Shown: positions 10,688 through 21,530 of the stretch, in pieces
Layout of the letters: every line of letters starts with the position of its first letter
Position numbering within the stretch: position 1 is the first letter of the stretch
DNA from: Pichia kudriavzevii
Taxonomy: Eukaryota > Ascomycota > Pichiomycetes > Pichiales > Pichiaceae
Direction of reading: 5' to 3'
Length of the DNA: 64,000 nt
Assembly: GCF_003054445.1 (NCBI RefSeq)
Contig: NC_042507.1
Span: forward strand, 2,666,001 to 2,730,000
Position numbers and translations under genes: made by a program
Notes under the pieces: generated by a model
What the model was told of the DNA's origin: nothing
The model's database searches: none
What the model saw: only the letters and a program-made list of their open reading frames with translations

Positions 10688-11635
10688 ATGTATTTGACCC
10701 CGGAGAAAGAACTATACACTATCATCCAGCAATACTACTCGGGGAAGTTCCAAGATATTGCCTCTCTGGACTTGGATGTCGAATTTGATTTCTCAAACAT
10801 CTTGTATGACATTGAGGCACACTTCTACAAGATCCGGTCCCTAATCGAGCTGGACGATCACACAAATGCAAGCAAGCTTCTCGCCCAATTGGAGGACAAG
10901 ATCATCTCCAATACCCCAACAAACATAGACTCGAAAACTTCGGATCTACTAGTACTCGATATCAAGGTACTGAACTCATTCATTGAATTCAAGTCCAACG
11001 GCAAGGTCGACGCCGAGTTGCTCGATTCAGTCGACACAGAAATCCCATCTCTGGCCCTAGTCTACAAGTCTATCATCCAACCCGACGCAAACATCTCCAT
11101 TGCCTCCCCAGATTTGGATTTGGAGGCCTTTGTGTTCACCTTATTCTCCAAAGATGCAGATAATATTGACCCAAAGACCATCTCACAATTCAAGAAACAC
11201 TACTCAGATTCTCTTATACTAGACTTTGCTGTCTCTTGGTTGGGCCTCGCTAATACGACACTTGACAGCAATACCAACGACGCAGATTCGCCAATCAACC
11301 TGAAAAACTCCTATTATTTCTTTGATGAATTGACATCGAGTTCAAACACAGACTCGGCTAAAAACTTGATCAACTTGTTGGCTTGCCAGCTAAAGTTGGG
11401 AAACATCCCCGAATCCATTGAGTGTATCGAGAAATTGGATACTTTAAATGTCAATCCAAAATGGACTTACTCTCTCTTGATCAATAAGATTGCATTGAAT
11501 TCTTTGACTTCAAATTCACTCGAGCGTAATAGATTGATTGAAGAGTTGAAGAACAAGTTCCCAAACTCTCCCTATGTGCATGATTTGAACGAAAAGTCTG
11601 AATTATTCGATTCAATCGTCGAATCTTACAATTAA
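10688..11635 (+). CDS. SEC28: Epsilon-COP, coatomer subunit
   Basis: Protein of 315 aa made of helical TPR-like repeats, starting MYLTPEKELYTIIQQYYSGK and ending in a segment (FPNSPYVHDLNEKSELFDSI) that matches the C-terminal region of epsilon-COP, where a short peptide contacts the alpha-COP C-terminal domain. Epsilon-COP stabilises alpha-COP within the COPI coat for Golgi-to-ER retrieval. S. cerevisiae Sec28 is of similar size (296 aa). The gene ends 72 bp from the convergent HSP42 stop. The call rests on length, fold and the C-terminal motif and is less certain than for the metabolic genes. Confidence 0.75.
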   Translation: MYLTPEKELYTIIQQYYSGKFQDIASLDLDVEFDFSNILYDIEAHFYKIRSLIELDDHTNASKLLAQLEDKIISNTPTNIDSKTSDLLVLDIKVLNSFIEFKSNGKVDAELLDSVDTEIPSLALVYKSIIQPDANISIASPDLDLEAFVFTLFSKDADNIDPKTISQFKKHYSDSLILDFAVSWLGLANTTLDSNTNDADSPINLKNSYYFFDELTSSSNTDSAKNLINLLACQLKLGNIPESIECIEKLDTLNVNPKWTYSLLINKIALNSLTSNSLERNRLIEELKNKFPNSPYVHDLNEKSELFDSIVESYN

Positions 11636-11639
11636 TCAC

Positions 11640-11702
11640 TATAACATAGGTATTTATATATGTATATATATAGAATCAAATAACTACTAAATAAATTGTC
11701 AG
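11640..11702. terminator. Shared 3' region of SEC28 and HSP42
   Basis: The 72-bp convergent gap contains TATATATGTATATATATA (11654-11671), an alternating TA stretch of the kind used as yeast efficiency elements on both strands, and AATAAATT near 11690. Both genes probably terminate here. Confidence 0.5.
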
Positions 11703-11707
11703 GTCAC

Positions 11708-13300
11708 TCACTTGACTAGATTAAACCTCTGGCTCTCCCGCTCCAATTCTTCATCTGGTACATCCTCTAACACAATCTTTTTAGGCTTGGCTTTAACTTG
11801 TGATTCGTCTAACTTAGGTATCTTGATTTCTAACATACCATTGATGAACCTAGCCTTGATCTGTGAATCGTCCACCCCTGGATACGAAGGTAATTTGATG
11901 ATTCTCTTGAAACTACCAAATCTTTGTTCACTGAGTTTTAAAACAAAAGAATTGGCCACTGCATCATCTTCACTGAGATATTTGTTCTTGATTTCACCGT
12001 GAACAACTAACTCATTGGTGGTTGGATGATAATCAATTTCCACAAACTCCTTACTAACTCCCGGTAATGACAACACTGCAATATATTTGGTCTTAAACTC
12101 GTACAAGTTCAATTCAGGAGAGAATGGCTTATCCTTAGATTCAAATTGTGGTGCTGAGACTTTTACATCTTCAATGATGCTTGGCTTGTTGCTGCTGCCA
12201 TCAGTCTTGTTATTTTCATTGCCTGTATTGGTCTTTTCGTCATTCTTCTTTTCCTCGGCAGACTTGTGGACATTTAATACCGGTACAACTGGGGCAGATT
12301 TCTTCAAGGTAAATTGTGGCCTTGGAATTTCTGGGGCATTCATGTTGTAGAACGAACTAAAAGGTAACTTGTTTGAGTCAGACAAGAAATTGGCACCTTC
12401 ACCGTCCTTTGACTCATCCCTGTTAACTTGTTCCTCATCGCCTTCATTAGGTTGGGTTAACTTTGTTAACAAATTGGCTAATGATTTCCTAGTTAATGGT
12501 GTCTCAGAGCGTAATTCCTCCTGATCTGGTTGTTCCTTCTCCTCCTTTTCCCTCTCTGCAATTGACTCTTCACTTGCTTCGGCTTCTGTATCTTCATGGG
12601 TATCATGCTCTCTACCACCCAATAGCAACCTAATCAAATCATTAGCATCCAGCTCCTTCCTCTTAGGTTTCTCAACTCGGTAAGGGCGCAAGTTGCCAAA
12701 CCTATCCAGAACAAACATGGTAGGCTCATTGGATACTCTTGGGACATCACAACGTTCCAATCTATCTGACCTTTCTGGATGATAGACCGGCTTCTGTAGG
12801 GAAGTAACTGTAGGTTCCCGAATTTCAGCTACAGCGGGAACACCACCATCATCATCGCCATCCCAATTGGTACCCGCTGCTAATGGACTTGTTCTCACAT
12901 ACGTTGTAACTGGGGCCTGTACACCGGCAAATGGCACTCTACCCCCATACCTGTCATCGAGTATCAAAGGTCTGGTATTCCTTAAACGTGTGCCAGGGCC
13001 TAAAGCATAGGGACCTGCATATGAATCTCTCAAAGGATTACCATATGATCCATCATCATATCTACCAAACCGATACGTATTACCGTCTTCATCCATGTAG
13101 ATGCTGTTGGCATGATCAATATCATCATCTCGGAAGTAGGCATTGTTGACCGCACCTCTCTCTCTTTCTCTCCGTGCAGCCTCTGCAGCTTCTGCAGCCC
13201 TTTGACGGAGTAAATACTCTTGCAAAAAAGGATCCATTTTCTCTTTTCCTGGTAAATATAATACTGAATTAGTCACAGTATAAGAATAACAATTAGGCAT
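11708..13300 (-). CDS. HSP42: Small heat-shock chaperone Hsp42
   Basis: Protein of up to 530 aa. A long disordered, acidic N-terminal half (with the DLIRLLLGG motif that matches a conserved Hsp42 segment) is followed by KPFSPELNLYE, an alpha-crystallin domain (about 400-500, DYHPTTNELVVHGE) and the IKIPKL anchor motif, then KPKKIVLEDVPDEELE, which closely tracks S. cerevisiae Hsp42. Hsp42 holds misfolded proteins and organises stress-induced cytosolic aggregates. A canonical HSE and a TATA box lie upstream. The second ATG at 13237 (MDPFLQEYLL) may be the real start, because the TATA box is only about 64 bp above the ATG at 13300; that would give 509 aa. Confidence 0.92.
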   Translation of the reverse strand: MPNCYSYTVTNSVLYLPGKEKMDPFLQEYLLRQRAAEAAEAARRERERGAVNNAYFRDDDIDHANSIYMDEDGNTYRFGRYDDGSYGNPLRDSYAGPYALGPGTRLRNTRPLILDDRYGGRVPFAGVQAPVTTYVRTSPLAAGTNWDGDDDGGVPAVAEIREPTVTSLQKPVYHPERSDRLERCDVPRVSNEPTMFVLDRFGNLRPYRVEKPKRKELDANDLIRLLLGGREHDTHEDTEAEASEESIAEREKEEKEQPDQEELRSETPLTRKSLANLLTKLTQPNEGDEEQVNRDESKDGEGANFLSDSNKLPFSSFYNMNAPEIPRPQFTLKKSAPVVPVLNVHKSAEEKKNDEKTNTGNENNKTDGSSNKPSIIEDVKVSAPQFESKDKPFSPELNLYEFKTKYIAVLSLPGVSKEFVEIDYHPTTNELVVHGEIKNKYLSEDDAVANSFVLKLSEQRFGSFKRIIKLPSYPGVDDSQIKARFINGMLEIKIPKLDESQVKAKPKKIVLEDVPDEELERESQRFNLVK

Positions 13301-13363
13301 TGTAGCAAAATGGAGTTTGACCTAGTATAACCCCATATTTTTAAACTGCTGAGATATACTTGC

Positions 13364-13371
13364 TTTTTATA
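13364..13371 (-). promoter_or_regulatory. TATA box of HSP42
   Basis: TATAAAAA reads on the minus strand, 64 bp above the first in-frame ATG and 127 bp above the second. With the usual 40-120 bp from TATA to transcription start in yeasts, the second ATG is favoured. Confidence 0.6.
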
Positions 13372-13436
13372 CACGCGGGAAGGGCCTTCTAAAAATAATG
13401 GATATTTATTTATTTATCAGATGACACTGGTCCTTC

Positions 13437-13449
13437 TTCGAGAAACTTC
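13437..13449. promoter_or_regulatory. Heat-shock element (Hsf1 site)
   Basis: TTCgaGAAacTTC is a perfect three-unit nTTCnnGAAnnTTCn heat-shock element, with one more TTC abutting at 13434-13436. It lies 137 bp above the HSP42 ATG at 13300 and 139 bp above the divergent gene at 13588, so both could respond to Hsf1. Confidence 0.85.
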
Positions 13450-13587
13450 TTGTTGTTTCCAAAACGATTCACTCAATGTAGATAACGGTTATTCAACCAA
13501 CATACCATCCATACACCAATTCACCAGCCTGATAGTATAACCTATTCAGTAGAATACCACAAGAAATCCCATTGGTAGTAAGGAGTC

Positions 13588-14235
13588 ATGACCAATTCTA
13601 AATACGACATCCCCTATGCCATGACCCCAGTGAAGAATGGGAAGAAGGGGAAGGGTAAGAAATCGAAATATTCTGCCTATCTGGAAGACCAAGATTCATG
13701 GTATAACAGAATGTTATCACCAAATGCTAGAAAGCTATTGGCGTATATTCTATTCTTCTCCATCTTTGCCACTGTTTTCTTAACAGCATTGAAGAATCAC
13801 AAAAAGGCCGAGATGAAAGGCTATGATATGGAGTTGGAATATTCAAATAGTAGGGAAGCTAATCTGATAAGTGATGAAGTAGATAATTTCCATGATGCCA
13901 ATCACGAAGAATTGGACGTTGATGAAATAGATATATTTGATAGTGACGAGGGAGAAATTGCTTCACCTCCTAGGAAATCAATCAAAAAGGCAAATGAGGA
14001 TGCCAAGAGGGGTGATTCCAGCTTCGATGAGGAGTTGGATGAATTGGTTGAAACGGGCAATAAAAAGCTAAAGGGAGAAAATGCCAGAAATGTCAAGGGA
14101 CAATTGGCCAATAAAGAAATGGAGAACGCAAGAGAAAAGGCAAGAGCCGATGCTGCTGCAAAGGCCAAGGCTGTTGCAAAGGCTAAAGCCAAAGCTAACG
14201 CAAATCCCAAAGGAAAGGCTAAAGCTAGAGCTTAA
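13588..14235 (+). CDS. Unrecognised single-span membrane protein with Lys-Ala-rich tail
   Basis: I do not recognise this 215-aa protein. A basic N-terminal segment (about 18-30, GKKGKGKKSKY) precedes one membrane span (about 50-68, LLAYILFFSIFATVFLTAL). The remaining 145 residues are charged: first acidic (ELDVDEIDIFDSDEGE), then alternating, ending in a helix-prone Ala/Lys stretch (about 180-215) of repeated AKAKA units. The topology suggests a type II or tail-facing ER/Golgi protein, but orientation cannot be fixed. It shares its 287-bp upstream region, including the heat-shock element, with HSP42. No function is proposed. Confidence 0.8.
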   Translation: MTNSKYDIPYAMTPVKNGKKGKGKKSKYSAYLEDQDSWYNRMLSPNARKLLAYILFFSIFATVFLTALKNHKKAEMKGYDMELEYSNSREANLISDEVDNFHDANHEELDVDEIDIFDSDEGEIASPPRKSIKKANEDAKRGDSSFDEELDELVETGNKKLKGENARNVKGQLANKEMENAREKARADAAAKAKAVAKAKAKANANPKGKAKARA

Positions 14236-14283
14236 TTAAAGGTCAGATTACATACTTCATTGACTCTATATACTTTAGATATG

Positions 14284-14315
14284 CGTGTGTGTATATATTA
14301 TATATAATAACATTT
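14284..14315. terminator. Convergent 3' region before CCS1
   Basis: TGTGTGTATATATTATATAT lies in the 105-bp gap between the stop codons of the unrecognised membrane-protein gene and CCS1, and looks like a bidirectional TA-type efficiency element. Confidence 0.4.
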
Positions 14316-14340
14316 GTAAAATAATTATAATGTAATCACA

Positions 14341-15039
14341 TCAATTAATACCACGTAATTTGGCATCGACTCTCTCTTGCCAGATATTTTTACCTGTACA
14401 AGAACAAACATACTTATCATTCTCCCAAGCTCCTGCACTTCTTGCAATGACACCCGCCATTGAATCTTTAAACACCTTGTATTCATCCCTACTCACTGTC
14501 ATTGCCCTACCAATCAACTGACTCAATGGCAATGGAACAGATACATACTCTTGGCAATTCCCGTCATTGTCACTAGTAACCTTAGGCAAATTGTAAAGGG
14601 ATTTACCCGTGCTTAATGCACCATTGCTTAGATCGCCACTCTCTCTAAAGCTGGCAAAGTATGAGCATTTAGGTTGCATCCCACTCAAGGTTAAATCAAC
14701 AAAGCTTTCATCCTCGTTGATTTTGATGATTCTGGCTAATCCATACACGTCTCTCTTGTTGTCATTCCCTGATATGTGTTCTGTAAAATCTTCCAATATA
14801 CAAACTCCCGCAGAGTTAGGCTTACCAGTACCTCTAATAATTGCATCTCTGCCAGTATCTTGAATTGACGCAATGATCTGTGATGGCGGTGTGGTGCCCC
14901 TCACACAAACTGTCTGTGCCTTCAAATCGCAACTGACACCTTCGATACCTTCATTTTTCTCAATTGCTTTGCTCACAGAGTCAATACAAGATTGACAAGT
15001 CAGTGGCACATTGTAAACTGTCTCAAAACTGTTTGTCAT
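14341..15039 (-). CDS. CCS1: Copper chaperone for Cu,Zn-superoxide dismutase
   Basis: Protein of 232 aa matching S. cerevisiae Ccs1 along its length. Domain I is an Atx1-like fold with the copper motif TCQSC (Cys15, Cys18). Domain II is SOD-like (GRDAIIRGTGKPNSAGVCIL ... GLARI). Domain III ends with VIARSAGAWENDKYVCSC; Cys212 and Cys214 form the CxC motif that delivers copper and makes the SOD1 disulfide, followed by TGKNIWQER. The methionine usual before the first CxxC is Leu here (PLTCQSC). The gene is divergent from IMP2 across 246 bp. Confidence 0.96.
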   Translation of the reverse strand: MTNSFETVYNVPLTCQSCIDSVSKAIEKNEGIEGVSCDLKAQTVCVRGTTPPSQIIASIQDTGRDAIIRGTGKPNSAGVCILEDFTEHISGNDNKRDVYGLARIIKINEDESFVDLTLSGMQPKCSYFASFRESGDLSNGALSTGKSLYNLPKVTSDNDGNCQEYVSVPLPLSQLIGRAMTVSRDEYKVFKDSMAGVIARSAGAWENDKYVCSCTGKNIWQERVDAKLRGIN

Positions 15040-15285
15040 TTTATTTTTCCTCCTATACTTGAACTTTCAGCTAATTGTTCGTCTCCCTGAAGAGAAATAG
15101 CGGTGAAGGAGAAGAAGTTGACGAAATGGAAAAGTGAGTTGATTTGTCATCTGAATAATTTGTTCTAAACGACGAGCCCTCCACGCATGCTTCTCATGAA
15201 AAATTGATTTTCTCTCAAGTAAACCATCACCTGAATAAGTTAGGACATTACCTTTTTTTATTCCGGTATAGGTTCCACATCTTTA

Positions 15286-15873
15286 ATGAGCTATACAAGA
15301 CAGGCATTTCGAAATTTCTGGGATAATAATCCGCTGTTAGGCTATACCTTATCGAGAAGTGTCAAGTTATTATCGTGGATACCGGTTATCTATGTAATCT
15401 CTGAGCATGTCACATATATTGGAGTTGTTGATGGTATATCAATGAAACCGACATTTAATCCGGATAATTCTTTATCCAAAGATAGGGTATTATTATGGAA
15501 ATTCAATGTTAAAAACGTGGACAATATAAAAGTGAATGACGTTGTATTCTTAAAAAGCCCGATTGATCCAAACCAAATCCATACCAAAAGGATCAAAGGT
15601 TTACCGTTGGATACAATTATACCGAGATATCCAGAAATTAGGTCCAAAGTATTGATACCTTTAAACCATGTGTGGCTGGAAGGTGACAATATCCATTCTA
15701 TAGACTCAAATACCTATGGTCCGGTGTCTACAGGTATGATCGTTGCAAAGGCCACATGGATTCTATGGCCTTTGAATAGATTTGGCCCAATCGATAATGG
15801 TGGTCGTGAATGTAGGGAAAATAAGCTGAGGTTTAATCCGGGGACAGATGACTCTGATCCCATTGAAAAATAA
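15286..15873 (+). CDS. IMP2: Mitochondrial inner-membrane peptidase subunit 2
   Basis: Protein of 195 aa of the type I signal peptidase (LexA-like Ser/Lys) family. The nucleophile is Ser52 in GISMKPT, and the general-base lysine is K101 in HTKRIKGLP. The conserved LEGDN and DSNTYGPVSTG segments follow. A membrane span lies at about 26-44, before the catalytic domain, as in Imp2. The Imp1/Imp2 complex removes inner-membrane sorting signals on the intermembrane-space side; Imp2 substrates include cytochrome c1. Length is close to the 177 aa of S. cerevisiae Imp2. Confidence 0.93.
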   Translation: MSYTRQAFRNFWDNNPLLGYTLSRSVKLLSWIPVIYVISEHVTYIGVVDGISMKPTFNPDNSLSKDRVLLWKFNVKNVDNIKVNDVVFLKSPIDPNQIHTKRIKGLPLDTIIPRYPEIRSKVLIPLNHVWLEGDNIHSIDSNTYGPVSTGMIVAKATWILWPLNRFGPIDNGGRECRENKLRFNPGTDDSDPIEK

Positions 15874-16028
15874 GTACTAAATAGTTGTATTCTAAACATG
15901 CTAATGATATATTTTTTGTTTTATCTGCAAATTAGAAAAGTGTCGTAAAAAGTGTATTACACAAATAAATAAGTTTCTAAAAAGGTGTTTCATGTTGTAT
16001 TAAAAATTATTTCATATCGTAACTGGTC

Positions 16029-18392
16029 TCAGTACTTCCTTTTAGGCATTGGGGTATCAATATTATGTTTTGCTGTGTATTTCTGTGAATAAATTGAGAC
16101 ATACCCTGAATCATTTTCATCTGATTCCTCATTGGACTCTTTAACGCTATAAACACTTGAATCATTGTGTTTGAATAAAGAATCGCCGAATTTGGCCTCG
16201 ACTCTCTCTGGTGTGCTCAACAAAGGTGCACTCCTAAAACCAGAATTATTATGGAACGAAAAAGTTGAGACTGTTTTGCTTCTTGAATGTAAAGTATTTC
16301 TACGATTAACATAAGGTTTAGGTAATGGAATTTTGAAACCATCTATTTTGTTAGAGCTGTTGTGATTGTTGCTGTTGGCAGTCATGTTGTTGTTACCGTT
16401 GCTATTATTGATGAATTGAGAATCTACACTATCAATTTGATCATTTTCATCAAATTCATCGGGAAAGTCAATTAAGCTATCTAGATCGACATCTTGGTTG
16501 CCGAAACCTCCAAAAATACCGTCATCCGTTGGGGTAACCAGATCAAGAGATCCTGGATCATTCAGTGATGTATCGATTTTATGACCATAAAATTTTTTGT
16601 TTAGTCTGTTTTTCAAAGGTTGGCTAGTGTTTCCTGTATTATCGATTTTATTAACTGAGGAAAAGTCCAACAAATTCGATGAATTCATTGATTTGATCGA
16701 AGAGTGTGAATTTTTCCTAGATAAGCTTAAGCATGAAGAGCTTCTTGAATTTACCCTTGATAGACTATTCTCTCTTCTTAATAGATTCATATTTCTATCA
16801 CGCTCATCTTTATATAGGGGGTGGTCCATTTCAATGTAACTTAATGTTTTATGTAGTTTTCTCTCGGATTCATAATAATCCTTATATCCACCTTCCAAGA
16901 CTAGAACATTCGGATAGTACAGATTTGGATAGAAATCACCACTTATACTTCTGTCAAAGTACCTTAGTTGGTCTGCCTTGATTGGGCCTCTGTGAGATGA
17001 AAATTCGCAATGAAATATTAGAAGCTTTCTAGATTTATTATTTAGCTCAATTGGACTTTTATTCAACACGAAATCATTGAAGAAGACATTTTCCATTTCT
17101 TCGAAAGAGGAGATATTAATCGCACCTTTTATATGGCCGCCATCAAATTCAAATTTAAAACGACAATCAACTATCATTAAGTCATCAAAGTGCTTGCAGA
17201 ATTTCTTGTCTGTATTATTGAATCTACTCTCGTAATCTGTTAGAATTTTTTTGAATTCATCAACGTTGATTCTTGGAATCTTATTGTTTCCGGCATAAAA
17301 ATATTGAAATGGTACATCATTGAGAACCGAGTTACCATTCAAATTGAAGTCGTCATCATCGCTGTTGACAGATAATCCGTTGATATTTGAAGTTAGCTGA
17401 TCCGTATCAAACTTGTAACTCAAAGAATTATTGTTAGGGCTAAATTGCGTCAGAGATTGATGGCGTTGTAGCTTTAATTGATTATTTCTTGATTGTTGAA
17501 TGATTGACTTGTTCTTCTTCCTCCTCTGAAGAGGCGAACCAAAATCTAAATCCAAATTAGCTGTATCACCATCTTCTCCCATATCTTCGTTGTGTTCTGC
17601 ATACATATCATCTTCGTTGTGGTCCTCATCATCGAAATTACAAAGTATTGTCGATAGGTTCACAGCATCTGCGTTCTCATCAAGATCATCGTCTGTTGAA
17701 TAATAGGAGTCCAATTCACTACGACTTGATTGAGGTTCCGAAATGTTTGTATTAGTATGTAAAAACAAAGGAGTTTTCAAATGATCCTTAGATTGTTTGT
17801 TAGTCTTTGCCATCGAGCTTGAATCATTATTAAAATTAAGTAGTGAATCAATACTTGCCTTTGATGAGAGAAAATGGAATATAGATTTGTCGATTGAGGA
17901 ATTTGATTTCTTATTCTTCAAGGACGTTAAATTATTAACTGGATTGCTTTGGGTATGTTTGTGGTTTCTCCAGTTCAGAGTACCAGTACTGCTATTGCGA
18001 CTATGGTGATGATGATGATTCCCTCCACTATGAAAAATAGAGGAAGATCTCTTGCGTAAATGCCTCTTAAATGACGATTTTCTAGATAATGTTGGACTTC
18101 CACTAAACGTTAATGATTTATAGGCTAAATTGGATGATGTATTGGGTATATTTTCCTTTTCCATGGGAGAGAATACCAGGTCCTTTATCCTTGTAGTTGT
18201 GGAATTGCTATGGTGCATATTGGTGCTCTGAAGAATATTTTGAGGGGATTGGTTAATTAAGGGTCTTTTCAGGTTGTTAGAGAAGCTCATAGAAAACGAG
18301 TCGGATCTAATGGAGGACCTCTGAGCTGGAGAGCTGAAGCTTGCATTGAATTGAGTATCATTTCCATGGGATGGAGAGTTGATAAAAATCAT
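16029..18392 (-). CDS. MIH1: CDC25-type tyrosine phosphatase Mih1
   Basis: Protein of 787 aa. A long Ser/Asn-rich, His-rich N-terminal region (to about 375) probably holds regulatory phosphosites. The rhodanese-like CDC25 domain (about 385-520) includes DCRFKFEFDGGHIKGAINI and the active site HCEFSSHRGP, with Cys462 and Arg468 in the CX5R loop; the human motif has Glu where His467 stands. Mih1 removes the inhibitory Tyr19 phosphate from Cdc28 that Swe1 adds, controlling mitotic entry and cell size. The C-terminal 250 residues are again disordered. The 5' leader region is unusually long. Confidence 0.95.
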   Translation of the reverse strand: MIFINSPSHGNDTQFNASFSSPAQRSSIRSDSFSMSFSNNLKRPLINQSPQNILQSTNMHHSNSTTTRIKDLVFSPMEKENIPNTSSNLAYKSLTFSGSPTLSRKSSFKRHLRKRSSSIFHSGGNHHHHHSRNSSTGTLNWRNHKHTQSNPVNNLTSLKNKKSNSSIDKSIFHFLSSKASIDSLLNFNNDSSSMAKTNKQSKDHLKTPLFLHTNTNISEPQSSRSELDSYYSTDDDLDENADAVNLSTILCNFDDEDHNEDDMYAEHNEDMGEDGDTANLDLDFGSPLQRRKKNKSIIQQSRNNQLKLQRHQSLTQFSPNNNSLSYKFDTDQLTSNINGLSVNSDDDDFNLNGNSVLNDVPFQYFYAGNNKIPRINVDEFKKILTDYESRFNNTDKKFCKHFDDLMIVDCRFKFEFDGGHIKGAINISSFEEMENVFFNDFVLNKSPIELNNKSRKLLIFHCEFSSHRGPIKADQLRYFDRSISGDFYPNLYYPNVLVLEGGYKDYYESERKLHKTLSYIEMDHPLYKDERDRNMNLLRRENSLSRVNSRSSSCLSLSRKNSHSSIKSMNSSNLLDFSSVNKIDNTGNTSQPLKNRLNKKFYGHKIDTSLNDPGSLDLVTPTDDGIFGGFGNQDVDLDSLIDFPDEFDENDQIDSVDSQFINNSNGNNNMTANSNNHNSSNKIDGFKIPLPKPYVNRRNTLHSRSKTVSTFSFHNNSGFRSAPLLSTPERVEAKFGDSLFKHNDSSVYSVKESNEESDENDSGYVSIYSQKYTAKHNIDTPMPKRKY

Positions 18393-19800
18393 GCTTCAAG
18401 TATAGACGGTAAAAGGGGGGGGAGGGGGGCGGTAAAATTGTGAATGATAGGTTGGAAGAGGATTGATCAGCAATACAAAATTACGCCTGCCAAAGTGATG
18501 TGTCAAACAAACTGAAAGGAAAGGGTGCAATGGCGGTGAACAAATTAGAGGGGGAGGAGGATTGGTTTGTCCGAAAGGGGTTGGTTATGGATGTGGATGT
18601 GGATGTGGATGTGAATGTGGATGTAGGAGTAACTCTAGATGCAGATATGTGTGGGAGAAAAAAAAAATTGCACACTGAACGACAAGAATAGAATCCAAAG
18701 GGATGAGATGTAGGCGATGAGAGTGCAAACAGACGAGATGGGGGGTGAAACTGTGTCTAACGGTAACAAAAAGATAAAGGGGAACAAGATTTTGCAAAAG
18801 CAAGTGAAATGAGGTAAAGGAGGCCAGCCAGGAGAGTATACAGGCAGAAGTGTTTGAATTTATCTAGCGGCTGATAAAAGGGGAGAGAAACAGATAAACA
18901 CACCAAATAGGAGAGAGGTAAGCAAGAAGGTAAAAGGTAAATAGGTAAATAGTAAAATAAGCTACATAAAATTGCTGATCTATTACGAAGATCACCAAGT
19001 GTCGAATTCTTTGCATTTGTAATGAAACACTAAAATACAAACAAAAGTGGTTTTTTTTTTATTTTTTTTTTTATTTTCAGTGTCCAAAAGGGTGAAACCC
19101 GCTTTTCTCGCCTTGGAAATAGGGTTTCATTAATGACAAAACTGCATATTATTTAAATACTTGTTTGTTTCGGTTAAGAAGGTGGCGGAATTTTCCAGTA
19201 ATGGAAATGTAGTAATACCGTCAGAGAAGGTGAAATTGCAGGGACTTGTGTTGGGTTTAGTTGCTCTCCCAGATTGGCGTTTATTTATTTATTCTCTGCT
19301 ATCTACAGCCATTCTCCACTCCATCACAATGTATCAGCACCTGCACTTTGTACATGGCAGTGTTGGTTGCTTCAAGTTACCATCATCATACATACTGCCA
19401 AGGCAAAGTGGACGGAAACAACAACCCCACCGGCACTTGACCTATCCCGCAACTGCAATGACGATCCTGCTGGATATGCATTACATGAGAAGTACAAGTT
19501 CTTGTAGAGACACATGCATCAACAAATAATCTATATTTTGGTAAATCTAATCTAAACATAGACAAATATATCCATCTGTAAACATACTTTTATATATATA
19601 TATAAATATAGAGATTGGGAGAGAGATTGGAAATTTAGAGTTAACCCCGATAGAACCTTCGAGGGGGGGAGAAGCAATTCTTCCCCCCAGTTGTTTACCT
19701 TTCCAAGAGAGAGGTTGCCCTTTTCCGCAGGCGGTGCGTGTTGGACATGCGCGCGTTGTTGACGTTTGTCCGTAAACGGGAGATTGTGCAGAAGAAAGAC
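18393..19800. other. Long spacer upstream of MIH1
   Basis: About 1.4 kb with G-rich runs just above the MIH1 start (18413-18431), a GGATGT array, T runs at 19051-19075, a TA repeat at 19591-19606 and a moderately GC-richer patch at about 19190-19510. That patch carries a 77-codon plus-strand frame (19274-19507) whose last 30 residues look protein-like (ending DDPAGYALHEKYKFL), but I cannot match it to a family. A long regulatory leader for MIH1 is the simplest reading. Confidence 0.4.
18589..18624. repeat. GGATGT hexamer repeat
   Basis: Six units of GGATGT, with one GAATGT variant as the fifth, lie about 200 bp upstream of the MIH1 start, on the opposite sense to the gene. Confidence 0.8.
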
Positions 19801-21240
<1,440 letters not shown>

Positions 21241-21530
21241 GGTATACGACTTGGCTAATATATATTTCCGTAGTCTATTCTTGCAAAAGAATTAAGTTTA
21301 CTGGTTCAAGGAAGTTGAAAAGAGAAATGTGACACCATAATCTGGAAGACGGAAATTAAAAAAAAAAATGTAATTACAGTAGGAACCACCTGAAAAAAAA
21401 ATTAGATATCATCAGACCATCGACCGAGAATTTTCAAATTAAACGAGCGTCACTAAGTATTACGGATTTATTAATTAAAAACAGTAGGAATTTGGCACCT
21501 ATTTACAACATGCAGGCATGTAAAACACGT

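Noticed and set aside
13902-14210. 102-codon Ala/Leu-rich ORF antisense to the unrecognised membrane protein gene
   Set aside because: Mirror of the Lys-Ala-rich coding region; the sense frame is longer and better supported.
19161-19529. 122-codon ORF in the MIH1 upstream spacer
   Set aside because: Starts at TTG, no domain, overlaps another frame of similar length; kept only as part of the GC-richer patch finding.
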